Shown piece after piece: positions 44,218 through 54,301 of a stretch of DNA of 64,000 nt. Source of the DNA: Parasedimentitalea psychrophila (GTDB taxonomy: Bacteria > Pseudomonadota > Alphaproteobacteria > Rhodobacterales > Rhodobacteraceae). The number at the start of each line of letters is the position of its first letter. Positions within the stretch are counted from its first letter, which is position 1. The stretch is from NCBI RefSeq assembly GCF_030285785.1, contig NZ_CP127247.1, positions 4,673,501-4,737,500 on the forward strand. Direction: 5' to 3'. The notes below the pieces were generated by a model. That model had not been told where the DNA came from and ran no database searches. It saw only the letters and a program-made list of their open reading frames with translations. The position numbers and the translations under genes are program-made.

Positions 44218-45477
44218 TCAGGCCATATTCGGCAGTCCTGCCAGTTCCGAAATTTCAGCTAGGGCATCATTTTGGTCGAAATCGCCCAGGTCCGCCATTG
44301 GGCCGGCGCCCAATAAGGCGGGCATATCATCGGTCAGGTCGCCAAGACCCGCGTCCAGGCCTGCCATCGGCAGACCTCCCAGGCCTGCCATCGGCAGATC
44401 TCCCAGGCCAGCCATCGGCAACTCGCCCATATCCGCCATCGGCAGCCCGTCCATTGGGTCCTGCAACGTTTGTGCCGCGATCCCCAAGCCCATACCCGGT
44501 GGCTCAGGGCTGTATTCAATCGCCGTTTCCGCCCCAGTTTCTGCGGTAAAGGCCATGCTATCGGCGGCACCGCCAGTGGCATGAGAGCCTGCGTCACTAA
44601 GACGAACAGCGCGGGCACCGTTGATCTGCCCCAAACGACCACCAGAGATGCTTTGCCCATTGATCGAGACCAGGTCGGTTTCGTACAGAAAAGCCTGATC
44701 CAGCGGCAGAACATCGCCTATCCGAAGTGATGAAAAGGTACTGACCGGCACCTTCATCCGGCACAGAACGGCGGTCAATTCGACCCTCATCGCGCCCATG
44801 CTGTTCCCCAGAGAGGGCCCGGACTCCAGACCGCCACTGCCATCCTGACCCAGTTCAGCGGCTGTGGGCTCGGGAAGGATCAGAGTGATTGTCCCCTGCA
44901 TGGCGCCACAGGACAGGTCCAGGGTCAATTCAATGACCCGATAATCATCGGCTTCCAGCCCCAGCAACAGACTGCGCACATCCTCGATCCGGGCGCCGAA
45001 CTGGAACCCTTCAAACAGCTTCAGGTCGGCCTGACCCTCCAGCATCGACACCGCCTTGGCAAAGGCCCGGTCGATAAAATCAGCCGTCATCGCCGCATCG
45101 GTCGAGGTATAGTGGCGTTCGGTGGGGGCCTTGCCCATCACCTGCCCCATTGTTTGCTGCTGGATCAGCGCGGTAACCGTCGGCGCATCCAAGGTTGCAG
45201 CACCGATACGGCCGTTGGGGCCGTCCAGCACCACCAGCAATTTGTCGTCCGACAGGTAGCGGCCCAGATCTTCGGGGCTACAGTTCAACTGCCGGGCAGC
45301 GATCACCGCAAGTGGCAGCTCGCACAGGTCAGCAGCAGCCCGCGCCAGCGAACGGCGCAGAACCTTGAGAGTGGCCGAATTGGCGATACCACCGGCGCCT
45401 TCGCGCGCGGCAGAAAGCTTACGCGCAAGAGCGCCTGCACCGCCATTCACCTTATTTTCTGTTACTGTCTCTGACAT
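44218..45477 (-). CDS. FliM/FliN-family flagellar motor switch-like protein
   Basis: The 419-aa protein has a FliM-like middle domain (residues ~50-220; LCELPLAVIAARQLNCSPEDLGRYLSDDKLLVVLDGPNGRIGAATLD). A SpoA/FliN-type C-terminal domain follows (VELTAVLCRMKVPVSTFSSLRIGDVLPL...INGQSISGGRLGQINGARAVRL). A tail of ~100 residues then contains four tandem 8-residue units (LPMAGLGD-like). FliM sets rotor direction and binds CheY. The long repeated tail is unusual, and no other motor genes adjoin it. Confidence 0.8.
   Translation of the reverse strand: MSETVTENKVNGGAGALARKLSAAREGAGGIANSATLKVLRRSLARAAADLCELPLAVIAARQLNCSPEDLGRYLSDDKLLVVLDGPNGRIGAATLDAPTVTALIQQQTMGQVMGKAPTERHYTSTDAAMTADFIDRAFAKAVSMLEGQADLKLFEGFQFGARIEDVRSLLLGLEADDYRVIELTLDLSCGAMQGTITLILPEPTAAELGQDGSGGLESGPSLGNSMGAMRVELTAVLCRMKVPVSTFSSLRIGDVLPLDQAFLYETDLVSINGQSISGGRLGQINGARAVRLSDAGSHATGGAADSMAFTAETGAETAIEYSPEPPGMGLGIAAQTLQDPMDGLPMADMGELPMAGLGDLPMAGLGGLPMAGLDAGLGDLTDDMPALLGAGPMADLGDFDQNDALAEISELAGLPNMA
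44356..44451 (-). repeat. Four tandem 24-bp units in the FliM-like gene
   Basis: Units start at 44356, 44380, 44404 and 44428, sharing CAGGCCTGCCATCGGCAG-like sequence. They encode LPMAGLGG, LPMAGLGD, LPMADMGE-type octapeptides. The first two are nearly identical, showing recent expansion. Confidence 0.8.
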
Positions 45478-45559
45478 AGGCTCCCAACCTGCACCTTCTG
45501 CTCCCCTTTAGATATCTTTTAGCCCGAAGTTGGTTACCATAGTCTTTATAAACGCCCAT

Positions 45560-48238
45560 TTACGCAGCCATTTCCGAACTCAAAGGCAAAGAAACCCGAA
45601 AGGCGCCGCCTGGGTGCCCGGGCAGGTATCGCACGTCGCCCCCCAGGCGCTGCATGATCTCGCGGCAAATGGCCAAGCCAAGCCCCGCGCCGCCCGCTTT
45701 TTCCGGGTTAACCCTAGAGAACTTCTCGAAAATCAATTGTTGAGAGGCCGTGGGAATCCCGCTGCCGTTGTCGACAAAATCAATCCGCAACCGTCCCCGC
45801 TTGGTGGACACCTCGATGCGAATCTCCGGGGCCTCTGCATCACAGTATTTTTGCGCATTGGCGATCAGATTGATAAAGACCTGTGCCAACCGGTCCAGAT
45901 CTGACGATATGCGCACAGTTTCGCTTGGCCCGTGACGAACAACCGTCAGCGGTTGCGCCGATCCGGCCAATGCGGTCGACACCGCGTGATCCAGAACCTC
46001 TGCCAAATTGCCAACCGTCATGTTCAGGCTCACCTGACCGCTTTCCAGCACGCTGAGGTCCAGCAGGTCATTCAACAATCTAGTCAACCGCAGGGCCTCA
46101 TCGTGAATGATACTGGCGTAGCGGATATTGTCTGTCTCGCTGCGCCCGCCCGTGTCGCGCAGAATTTCCGAAAAGGCCCGGATGGAGGTCATAGGGGTGC
46201 GCAACTCATGGCTCACCTGGCTCAAAAATGCATCTTTTTGTTGTGATATTTGAGTAAGTTTTTCATTGGTTTCCCGTAACTTACGGGCGGTGCGCGCCAG
46301 TTCCGCCGATTGTGATTCCAGCTGACTCGAATACTCCAGCATTTGCGCCGTTTCATCTGCCACAGCCAATAGATCCTCGACCGACACCGACGACCCGCCC
46401 GCGATTTGCCCAACCATAGCATGTGCCGCCGCGGTTCCAACCGAGCCGCTAAGCTCGCGCTCCAACCGTTCCAAAAACGCCGGGGTTGGCTCGGGGAAAT
46501 CATTATGTGCCCCCTGGCGCAGCGCTTCTTTTTGGAAGAACGCCTGCGCCTCGTCAGCCCCAAGAATCCGCTGCGACATCACCATCAGATCTTCGCTCTG
46601 GGCCACCTGACCGGTCCAGCCACGCGGGCCAACCGAGTGCTCGAACACATTGACAAACTGGGCGCCTTGCAGCCGTTCCATCGGGCTGGGAAATGTCGCC
46701 AGTGAGACAAAGCAAAACGCTGCCGTGTTCAGCGTCATTGACCACATCACCGCATGGACAATCGGGTCCAGCCCCTCAATGCCAAACAGCGCCTGCGGCC
46801 GCAGCCAGGACAGACCAAACAACCCGTCACTCAGAACCGAGTCCGGCAGCAAGCCCCCCCCGAGGGCGGGCAAAAGCATGGTGAACAACCACAGCACAAA
46901 CCCCACCGTCAACCCGGACAGCGCCCCCGAACGGGTGGCGCCGCGCCAGAACAGACCGCCAACTAGGGCGGGCAGGATTTGGGCAATGCCGGCAAAGGAA
47001 ATCAACCCAATTGAGGCCAGCGCCGCGCCCTGGCCAGAGACCCGAAAATAGAAATACCCCAGCGCCATGATGGCGGCGATCGACAGCCGACGCGACAGCA
47101 GCACCACATTGCGGACATCGCCCGAGACCGAGGCCCCATCCCCCTGCATCCGCAGCCAGATAGGCATCACGATATGGTTCGACACCATCGTCGACAGCGC
47201 CATGGCGGCGACAATCACCATCGAGGTGGCGGAGGAAAAACCGCCCAGGAAGGCCAGCACCGCCAGCCCGTCGCGGCCCTGGCTCAGCGGCAGGGTGAGC
47301 ACAAACAGGTCGGGATTTGATCCCACCGGCAGCAGTTCCAGCCCGATGGCCGCAATCGGCACCACAAACAGGCTCATCAGCAGCAGATACAGCGGAAAGG
47401 CCCAGGCCGCGGTGCGCAGGTGCCTTTCGTCCTCGTTTTCGACCACCATCACCTGAAACATGCGCGGCAGGCAGACAAAGGCGGCCGCCGCCAGAAATGT
47501 TATCGTGGCCCAGCGATCCCCCTGCACCCGCCATTGACCAATCGGCGAGGCATCAATGCGGGCCATGGTTTCACTGACCCCGTCCGACAGCCCCCAAACC
47601 ACAAAAATACCCACCGCCAGCAGGGCCAGCAGCTTGACCACCGCCTCAACCGCCACCGCCGTCACCACCCCGTGGTGGCGCTCATTGGCGTTCAGATTGC
47701 GGGTGCCGAACAGGATGGCAAACACCGCCAGCCCGGCGGCCACCCAAAACACCGTCGAGGTCTCGTTCAACTGGCGCGCCGGGTCGGCCTCGGCAAAGGT
47801 CGAGAACGACAGGGTGATCGATTGCAGCTGCAGCGCAATATAGGGGGTCACCCCGATCACCGCCAGAATGGTCACACAGATCGCCAGCGTGTTGGACTTG
47901 CCATATCGGGCCGAGATGAGATCCGCGATCGAGGTAACCCGCTGGCTGCGGCCAATCCGCACCAGTTTGCGCAAGCCCCACCACCATCCGATCATCACCA
48001 ATGTCGGCCCCAGATAGATGGTAATAAACTCCAGTCCGGAGCGCGCCGCATAACCAACCGCGCCGTAAAAAGTCCAAGCAGTACAATAGATTGAAAGGGA
48101 CAGCGTATAGATCAGCGGCGATTGCAACCAGCCTGCCCGGTGGCCTCGGCTGGCACTGCGGTCCGCCACAAAAGCCACCAGAAAAAGCAGTGCGACATAG
48201 GCCATGCAGATGACGACAAGCACATTCAGAGAGGCCAT
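45560..48238 (-). CDS. Sodium/solute symporter-histidine kinase hybrid (CrbS-like)
   Basis: The 892-aa protein begins with a sodium:solute symporter domain of ~12 helices (residues ~1-550; YTLSLSIYCTAWTFYGAVGYAARSG, GGFSSATSMVIVAAMALSTMVSN). A linker and coiled coil lead to the kinase: H-box SHELRTPMTSIRAFSE, then NLIANAQKYC, DNGSGIP and GAGLGLAI. CrbS sensors of this build control acs in Vibrio and Pseudomonas. ATG 48238 overlaps the stop of the small membrane protein (TAATG). Confidence 0.92.
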   Translation of the reverse strand: MASLNVLVVICMAYVALLFLVAFVADRSASRGHRAGWLQSPLIYTLSLSIYCTAWTFYGAVGYAARSGLEFITIYLGPTLVMIGWWWGLRKLVRIGRSQRVTSIADLISARYGKSNTLAICVTILAVIGVTPYIALQLQSITLSFSTFAEADPARQLNETSTVFWVAAGLAVFAILFGTRNLNANERHHGVVTAVAVEAVVKLLALLAVGIFVVWGLSDGVSETMARIDASPIGQWRVQGDRWATITFLAAAAFVCLPRMFQVMVVENEDERHLRTAAWAFPLYLLLMSLFVVPIAAIGLELLPVGSNPDLFVLTLPLSQGRDGLAVLAFLGGFSSATSMVIVAAMALSTMVSNHIVMPIWLRMQGDGASVSGDVRNVVLLSRRLSIAAIMALGYFYFRVSGQGAALASIGLISFAGIAQILPALVGGLFWRGATRSGALSGLTVGFVLWLFTMLLPALGGGLLPDSVLSDGLFGLSWLRPQALFGIEGLDPIVHAVMWSMTLNTAAFCFVSLATFPSPMERLQGAQFVNVFEHSVGPRGWTGQVAQSEDLMVMSQRILGADEAQAFFQKEALRQGAHNDFPEPTPAFLERLERELSGSVGTAAAHAMVGQIAGGSSVSVEDLLAVADETAQMLEYSSQLESQSAELARTARKLRETNEKLTQISQQKDAFLSQVSHELRTPMTSIRAFSEILRDTGGRSETDNIRYASIIHDEALRLTRLLNDLLDLSVLESGQVSLNMTVGNLAEVLDHAVSTALAGSAQPLTVVRHGPSETVRISSDLDRLAQVFINLIANAQKYCDAEAPEIRIEVSTKRGRLRIDFVDNGSGIPTASQQLIFEKFSRVNPEKAGGAGLGLAICREIMQRLGGDVRYLPGHPGGAFRVSLPLSSEMAA

Positions 48239-48573
48239 TAAGGAGCCTCCTCGCCCGGTTGATCGGTGCCGTCGCTCCAGTTTTCGGCCCAGCGGCGCAC
48301 CGCGCCTCCAAAGGCCAGGCTGGCCAGGATCAACAAAGTCCAGACCACAAACATATAGGTAATTGCCTCGGACATCGCCATGCCACCCGATGTATCCGGT
48401 GCCGGATAAGGATCGGGGTTGGGCCACATCAAGGGCACACAAAACAGCAACGCCCCGGTCAGGGGCAACAGGCGGGCAAGATCCATCAGCCGTCTATGGC
48501 GATAGGTCCTGCGCTCAACAAACAGTGCTGTCTGCTGCCGACCGCTTGCCTCATCACGGTCGGTCTGGCTCAT
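48238..48573 (-). CDS. Small two-helix membrane protein linked to the symporter-kinase
   Basis: The 111-aa protein has two hydrophobic segments (LLPLTGALLFCVPLMW and AITYMFVVWTLLILASLAFGGAV) between a basic N-terminus and an acidic tail. Its gene overlaps the receiver gene (ATGA) on one side and the kinase on the other. Solute symporters often pair with a small two-helix subunit (DUF485/DUF4212 types), so it may be the symporter partner; the family itself was not recognised. Confidence 0.75.
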   Translation of the reverse strand: MSQTDRDEASGRQQTALFVERRTYRHRRLMDLARLLPLTGALLFCVPLMWPNPDPYPAPDTSGGMAMSEAITYMFVVWTLLILASLAFGGAVRRWAENWSDGTDQPGEEAP

Positions 48574-48950
48574 CCCTGATTGGCCTGCGCATGCAGATCA
48601 CGCACTGCGGCCAGAACCTCGGTGTTGGAAAAGGGTTTGGTCATAAACCGGCTAACCCCGGCCTTTTCGGCCATTTCCCGGTCCCGCGCCTGCCCGCGCG
48701 CCGTCAGCATTAGCACCGGAAGATTACGCAGATCTTCCTCGTTGCGAAGGTCCTTGATGATCTCCATGCCGCTTTTCCCCGGCAGCATCAGGTCCAGAAT
48801 CACCAGATCGGGATTCGCGGCCTTGATCACCTCAACCGCATCGCTGCCATCAGAATGGGCCTCAACGGTCCAGCCTTCCCGGGTCAGCAAAAACCGGATC
48901 GCCTCAATGATATTTGGCTCATCCTCAACCAAAACCACATGTCTGCCCAT
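48570..48950 (-). CDS. Single-domain response regulator
   Basis: The 126-aa CheY-like receiver has acidic pair Glu9-Asp10, phospho-acceptor Asp53 (LVILDLMLPGKSG), the Thr switch (LMLTARGQ) and Lys (FMTKPF). There is no output domain. ATG 48950 follows GGAGGGG. It is first in a three-gene operon with the small membrane protein and CrbS-like kinase, whose substrate it presumably is. Confidence 0.92.
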   Translation of the reverse strand: MGRHVVLVEDEPNIIEAIRFLLTREGWTVEAHSDGSDAVEVIKAANPDLVILDLMLPGKSGMEIIKDLRNEEDLRNLPVLMLTARGQARDREMAEKAGVSRFMTKPFSNTEVLAAVRDLHAQANQG

Positions 48951-49046
48951 GTTCAAATCCCCTCCAAACGCTGCCTCCCGGTCCCGCAGGACACCAGCGC
49001 CATATCTTCAAATTCTCCGCAGGTTAGACCTGCAGCAACAGAACTG

Positions 49047-50342
49047 TCAAAACTCTTCATCCAAAATAGAGGGCTCGCGGCGCGCCACACAGTCCCGGCC
49101 CGCGCAGACCCGGCAATTGGATCCCACCGCCAAGGGTGTGACCGGCACCGCTGCCAGCGGCAGGATCAGCATCACCGCGCGATACACTGGGTCCCGGTCA
49201 AAATCAGGCGGGGTCTGCGGCCAGGCGATGGCCAAACAGTCAAAACCCGCCGCATGTCGCCCATGCTGTATCACCTGCCGCCGCAGCGGAACCAAGGGCC
49301 GGGCAAGCGCCGCATACAGCGGCCACAACGGGCAGGCCGCGCCAAATCGGGGCAATGAAAACCCGGCAATCGGTTTGCGCAGCAAGACCGCCCCCGAGGC
49401 ATCGCAGATCACCAGCCCGCAGGGCTGCCCAAGAACCGCCTCCGGCAAGGCGGCCAAGCGGCGCAACACCTGCGGCAGATCGCTGTGAAACTCTGTCGCC
49501 AGTCTGGCCGGATCAAATCCACGGCTCAGGGACAGGGCAATCGCGGCCAATGGCATCTTCTCGGCGTCGGCGCGGTATTGCTTCAGGGCGCTCAGGGCGG
49601 TGCTGCGGGCTGCGTCACTCTGCAATTCAGCCGAGGCGGCGACCAGATCCTCGGGGCTGGCCTGGCCCTGCTCGAGAGAGCTGAAGTGATAATCATGCGC
49701 CGTAAAAAAGGCCTCCACCTCTTCCTGCGGCACCCCCCGACGCACTGACCCGCTGTTGCTCTGGTCCAGAAAACTCACCAGCGATTTACTGCTTTCAGCC
49801 AGCCGTCGGGAATCTTCGTTCAGGTTTCGGTGGAACCGGTCCCGCCATTCCTGCTCCAACTCACCGGTTTCCGCCAGAATGGATGCGGTCGAGCGAATGG
49901 ACGCGGCGGTTGATAGGACCTCGTGCAGAGAGGCCGCCAGATGCGGGTCATGGGTCAACCGGTCCGATAACACCTGCACCGTCCGCTCCAGCGATGCGAC
50001 CCGGCGGTGTTCGCCAGCCAGCACCTCGGCCCAGCCCGGAAACCGACCGGCAAATTCATCCGCATGGTCCAGTTCAGCAACCGGCTTTCCCGAATCCGCA
50101 GCCGCCTCGCGCAGCGCCGAGATCAAGGCCACCTCCGCCCCCTCGGTCAGCATCGACGGCTCCACAGCCAAGGCCTTGGCGATATCAACCAGCAGCTTGC
50201 CACCAATTCGGCGCCGGTTGTGTTCGATCAGGTTGAGATAAGAGGCTGAAATATCCACCTGTCGTGCCAGCGCCGCCTGACGCAGGTCAAGAAACAGCCT
50301 CCGTTCGCGGATCCGACTGCCAGTCAGGGTATCTCGAGCCAT
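49047..50342 (-). CDS. ScfR/RamB-type short-chain fatty acyl regulator (XRE family)
   Basis: The 431-aa protein has an N-terminal XRE HTH (IRERRLFLDLRQAALARQVDISASYLNLIEHNRRRIGG) and a C-terminal DUF2083-type domain ending with cysteines (CRVCAGRDC) that could bind metal. Relatives sense short-chain acyl-CoAs and control propionate, acetate and glyoxylate metabolism. ATG 50342 (MARDTLTGS) is the family start; the gene is divergent from the ABC operon. Confidence 0.88.
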   Translation of the reverse strand: MARDTLTGSRIRERRLFLDLRQAALARQVDISASYLNLIEHNRRRIGGKLLVDIAKALAVEPSMLTEGAEVALISALREAAADSGKPVAELDHADEFAGRFPGWAEVLAGEHRRVASLERTVQVLSDRLTHDPHLAASLHEVLSTAASIRSTASILAETGELEQEWRDRFHRNLNEDSRRLAESSKSLVSFLDQSNSGSVRRGVPQEEVEAFFTAHDYHFSSLEQGQASPEDLVAASAELQSDAARSTALSALKQYRADAEKMPLAAIALSLSRGFDPARLATEFHSDLPQVLRRLAALPEAVLGQPCGLVICDASGAVLLRKPIAGFSLPRFGAACPLWPLYAALARPLVPLRRQVIQHGRHAAGFDCLAIAWPQTPPDFDRDPVYRAVMLILPLAAVPVTPLAVGSNCRVCAGRDCVARREPSILDEEF

Positions 50343-50571
50343 GACACAGGCCTCTCTTTTTATGCCAATTTTACGGATTTGCTGCACTGCAACATAAGAA
50401 ACTTTACAACTCACCGGGGATGCTGTGCATTTATTTACAGAATTACCCCGAAAAACAAGGCTATTATTGCGAAATTTTACAAACCCTCCGCATAGTGTCT
50501 TTGCACAATTGTGCCTGCGCATCGTGGAACTAGAGGAGCCATGGCGCGTTTATCGTTTCAGGGAGGATTTT

Positions 50572-51915
50572 ATGTCCAATTCGAAGTTTACTCGTCGTGG
50601 TATGCTGAAAACCGGTGCTATCGCCGGGGCCGGTGTTGCACTTCCGACGATCTTTACCGCGTCTTCCGTCGCGGCCTATACCAATGAACCCACTGGCAGC
50701 TCTGTCACTCTGGGCTTTAACGTCCCACAAACTGGCCCCTACGCCGACGAAGGCGCCGACGAGTTGCGCGCCTATCAGCTGGCAGTCGAGCACCTGAACG
50801 GTGAAGGCGACGGCGGCATGATGAACACTTTCAGCTCCAAAGAGCTGCAGGGTAACGGCATCATGGGCAAAAAGGTCGAGTTCGTCACCGGCGATACCCA
50901 GACCAAATCTGACGCCGCCCGCGCATCGGCCAAGTCGATGATCGAAAAAGACGGCGCGGTGATGATCACTGGCGGTTCATCCTCGGGTGTTGCCATCGCG
51001 GTTCAGGGTCTGTGTCAGGAAGCAGGCGTGATCTTCATGGCCGGTCTGACCCACTCGAACGACACCACTGGCAAAGACAAGAAGGCCAACGGTTTCCGTC
51101 ACTTCTTTAACGGCTACATGTCGGCAGCGGCGCTGGCGCCAGTGCTTAAGGGCCTCTATGGCACCGACCGCAACGCCTATCACCTGACGGCTGACTACAC
51201 TTGGGGCTGGACCCAGGAAGAATCGATCGCAGCTGCAACCGAAGCGATGGGCTGGAACACAGTCAACAAGGTGCGCACCCCGCTCGCCTCGACTGACTTC
51301 TCATCCTATATCGCTCCGGTGCTGAACTCAGGCGCCGATGTTCTGGTTCTGAACCACTACGGCGGCAACATGGTGAACTCGCTGACCAACGCAGTTCAGT
51401 TTGGCCTGCGCGAGAAGATCGTCAACGGCAAGCAGTTCGAGATCGTTGTGCCGCTGTACTCGCGGCTGATGGCCAAAGGTGCTGGTGCCAACGTTAAGGG
51501 CATCCACGGATCCACCAACTGGCACTGGTCGCTGCAGGATGATGCCTCCAAGGCATTTGTTAAATCCTTCGGCACCAAATACGGCTTCCCACCAAGCCAG
51601 GCGGCGCACACCGTTTACTGCCAGACACTGCTTTATGCAGATGCTGCAACACGCGCGGGCACCTTTAACCCATGTGGTATCGGCGAAGCTCTCGAAGGCT
51701 TTGAGTTCGACGGTCTGGGCAATGGTAAAACATTGTACCGTGCTGGCGATCACCAGTGCTTCAAGGACGTGCTGGTTGTGCGCGGGAAAGAGAACCCAAC
51801 CTCCGAGTTCGACCTTCTTGAAGTTGTCGAAGTCACTCCGGCGGCTCAGGTCACCTACCCGATCGATCACCCGATGTTTGCAGGCGGTGCCCTGGGCACT
51901 TGTAACGCAGGCTAA
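50572..51915 (+). CDS. ABC transporter substrate-binding protein, Liv/Urt type, Tat-exported
   Basis: The 447-aa type I periplasmic binding protein (Peripla_BP_6) starts at ATG 50572 behind GGGAGG. The N-terminus has a twin-arginine signal (TRRGMLKTGA then a hydrophobic stretch to ~residue 30). Core features include SVTLGFNVPQTGPYADEGADE and ITGGSSSGVAIAVQGLCQEAGV. Ligands in this family are branched amino acids, urea, amides and others; it is undetermined here. A strong hairpin follows before the permease genes. Confidence 0.92.
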   Translation: MSNSKFTRRGMLKTGAIAGAGVALPTIFTASSVAAYTNEPTGSSVTLGFNVPQTGPYADEGADELRAYQLAVEHLNGEGDGGMMNTFSSKELQGNGIMGKKVEFVTGDTQTKSDAARASAKSMIEKDGAVMITGGSSSGVAIAVQGLCQEAGVIFMAGLTHSNDTTGKDKKANGFRHFFNGYMSAAALAPVLKGLYGTDRNAYHLTADYTWGWTQEESIAAATEAMGWNTVNKVRTPLASTDFSSYIAPVLNSGADVLVLNHYGGNMVNSLTNAVQFGLREKIVNGKQFEIVVPLYSRLMAKGAGANVKGIHGSTNWHWSLQDDASKAFVKSFGTKYGFPPSQAAHTVYCQTLLYADAATRAGTFNPCGIGEALEGFEFDGLGNGKTLYRAGDHQCFKDVLVVRGKENPTSEFDLLEVVEVTPAAQVTYPIDHPMFAGGALGTCNAG

Positions 51916-51927
51916 GGCCATCTGACC

Positions 51928-51958
51928 GGGCCGGGCGCGCAACACTTGCGCCCGGCCC
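51928..51958 (+). terminator. Hairpin after the binding-protein gene
   Basis: GGGCCGGGCGC and GCGCCCGGCCC form an 11-bp stem 12 nt after the stop. It lacks a T-run and is probably an attenuator or mRNA-stabilising stem that raises binding-protein output. Confidence 0.7.
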
Positions 51959-52060
51959 ATTCTCACCCGGCCGCCGGATCTAGCTGATCGACACGGGGGA
52001 CCCCCCCCGAGGCCGCCGGACTCTCATACAGACCAGACGACAAACCCAAAGGTGGGGGCT

Positions 52061-53083
52061 ATGGACGCAATCCTATTGCAAATCTTGAACGGGCTCGACA
52101 AGGGCTCTGCCTATGCGCTGATCGCGCTGGGACTGACACTCATTTTTGGCACGCTAGGCGTGGTGAACTTTGCCCACGGGGCCCTGTTTATGATCGGTGC
52201 CTTCTGCGCCGTCACCGTCCAGCGGCTTCTTAACATCAGCTTTGAAACGGTGGATGAAACCCAGACCGATTTTCTCGGCAATGCGCTGAAGGTGAAAACC
52301 CCCTATGTCGAGGCCTGGTTCGGCCCTGAGACGGGTGGAGTAATCATTGACTGGGCGGTGCCACTGGCGATCCTGTTTGCCGTGCCTATTATGGTTTTTG
52401 TTGGCTATGCGATGGAACGCGGGCTGATCAAACACTTCTACAAACGCCCCCATGCGGATCAGATTCTGGTGACCTTTGGCCTCGCCATCGTGCTGCAGGA
52501 AGTGATCAAGTTTTTCTACGGCGCCAACCCGATCCAGACCCCTGCCCCCGAGGTGCTGAGCGGGATTATCAATGTCGGTGCCATCATCGGCATGGATATC
52601 GTCTATCCGGTCTGGCGGGTTGTCTATTTCTTCTTCTCCCTGCTGGTTATCGGCGGCATCTTCTCGTTCCTGCAGTTCACCACCTTTGGCATGGTGGTGC
52701 GCGCTGGCATGGCCGACCGCGAGACCGTGGGCCTGCTGGGCATCAACATCGACAAGCGGTTCACCATCATGTTTGGCATCGCAGCCGCCGTCGCGGGTCT
52801 TGCCGGGGTGATGTATACCCCGATCAATTCACCCAACTATCACATGGGCATGGATTTCCTTGTGCTCAGCTTTGTGGTGGTGGTGGTTGGCGGCATGGGC
52901 TCACTGCCCGGTGCTGTGCTGGCCGGCTTCCTGCTGGGAATTCTCGAAAGCTTTGCCTCGATGAACGAGATCAAATCAATCATCCCCGGCATCGACCAAA
53001 TCATCATTTATCTGGTGGCAATCATCATTCTGCTTGTACGTCCCCGAGGCCTGATGGGCCGCAAAGGCGTGATGGAGGACTAA
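52061..53083 (+). CDS. Branched-chain/urea-type ABC permease (LivH family)
   Basis: The 340-aa membrane protein has about eight to nine helices with LivH motifs: [38 protein letters not shown] and a C-terminal [27 protein letters not shown] 52061 (MDAILLQ) follows AAAGGTGG; GTG 52052 is an alternative. It pairs with LivM in the next gene. Confidence 0.93.
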   Translation: MDAILLQILNGLDKGSAYALIALGLTLIFGTLGVVNFAHGALFMIGAFCAVTVQRLLNISFETVDETQTDFLGNALKVKTPYVEAWFGPETGGVIIDWAVPLAILFAVPIMVFVGYAMERGLIKHFYKRPHADQILVTFGLAIVLQEVIKFFYGANPIQTPAPEVLSGIINVGAIIGMDIVYPVWRVVYFFFSLLVIGGIFSFLQFTTFGMVVRAGMADRETVGLLGINIDKRFTIMFGIAAAVAGLAGVMYTPINSPNYHMGMDFLVLSFVVVVVGGMGSLPGAVLAGFLLGILESFASMNEIKSIIPGIDQIIIYLVAIIILLVRPRGLMGRKGVMED

Positions 53084-53087
53084 GAAC

Positions 53088-54290
53088 ATGCTCGGAATGA
53101 ACAAAAACGACACCTCAATGCTGCTGCTTGTCGCCGCATTGACGATGCTGGCCCCCTTTATCCTGAACCCGTTCCCGACGGACAGCGGATTGGCACAATT
53201 CAACGCCGGATACCCGGATCTGATGCAGCGGTTTGTGATCTTTGGCATCTTCGCCATTGGCTTCAACATCCTGTTTGGCCTCACTGGCTATCTCAGCTTT
53301 GGCCACGCCGCCTTTCTGGGTGTCGGCTCCTATTCAGCGGTTTGGATGTTCAAACTGCTCAGCATGAACGTCATCCCCGCCATTATGTTGTCGGTGGCCA
53401 TGGCGGGGCTCTTTGCACTGCTGATCGGCTATATCTCGCTGCGGCGCTCGGGGATCTATTTTTCAATCCTGACGCTGGCCTTTGCACAGATGTCGTTCAA
53501 TCTGGCCTATTCGGTGCTGACCCCGATCACCAATGGTGAAACCGGTCTGCAACTGACCCTGAATGACCCACGGATCTTAGGTGTGTCGCAGACGGCTGAC
53601 GGCTCGATCCCGGTGACCAGCCTGTTTGGTCTCGAAATGCGCTCGACCTTTGAAATGGTGGTCGGCCCCTGGGCGTTCCAGTTCAACGCTGGCTACTACC
53701 TCAGCGCATTGATCCTGCTGGCGGCTTTCTACCTGTCGATCCGCATCTTCCGCTCACCCTTTGGGCTGATGCTGCGCGCCGTGAAATCCAACCAGCAGCG
53801 GATGAACTACACCGGGTTGAACACCCGCCCCTACACCCTGGCCGCTTTTGTGATCTCCGGCATGTATGCCGGTCTGGCTGGCGGGCTGCTGGCCTCGATG
53901 GATCCGCTGGCAGGCGCCGAGCGGATGCAATGGACCGCCAGCGGCGAAGTGGTGCTGATGACCATTCTTGGCGGCGCCGGCACCCTGATCGGTCCGGTTC
54001 TGGGCGCAGGTTTCATCAAGTACTTCGAGAACATCTTCTCCAAGATCAACGAAAACGTATTGCACGGTTGGTTCGGCGCGCTGCCCGATGGGCTGGAGGA
54101 TCTGCTGGTCACACTGGTCTACCCCTTTGTCGGCAAAGGCTGGCACATGACGCTGGGCATTCTGTTTGTGCTGGTTGTGGTGTTCTTGCCCGGTGGCCTG
54201 GTCGAAGGCGGCCAACGCATCGCCAACTGGGTACGTCGTAAAAAGGCGGGCAATAACAAGCCCACCAGCACAATCGAACCTGCGGAATAA
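53088..54290 (+). CDS. Branched-chain/urea-type ABC permease (LivM family)
   Basis: The 400-aa protein has about ten hydrophobic segments and LivM motifs: [42 protein letters not shown] and [20 protein letters not shown]. It is longer than typical LivM (~330 aa), partly from an insert around residues 150-200. It lies 4 nt after livH. Confidence 0.93.
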   Translation: MLGMNKNDTSMLLLVAALTMLAPFILNPFPTDSGLAQFNAGYPDLMQRFVIFGIFAIGFNILFGLTGYLSFGHAAFLGVGSYSAVWMFKLLSMNVIPAIMLSVAMAGLFALLIGYISLRRSGIYFSILTLAFAQMSFNLAYSVLTPITNGETGLQLTLNDPRILGVSQTADGSIPVTSLFGLEMRSTFEMVVGPWAFQFNAGYYLSALILLAAFYLSIRIFRSPFGLMLRAVKSNQQRMNYTGLNTRPYTLAAFVISGMYAGLAGGLLASMDPLAGAERMQWTASGEVVLMTILGGAGTLIGPVLGAGFIKYFENIFSKINENVLHGWFGALPDGLEDLLVTLVYPFVGKGWHMTLGILFVLVVVFLPGGLVEGGQRIANWVRRKKAGNNKPTSTIEPAE

Positions 54291-54301
54291 GGAGACACAA
54301 G

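Noticed and set aside
51990-52020. Run of eight C before the LivH gene as a phase-variable switch
   Set aside because: It lies outside any coding frame and not between clear promoter boxes, so no switching role can be supported.
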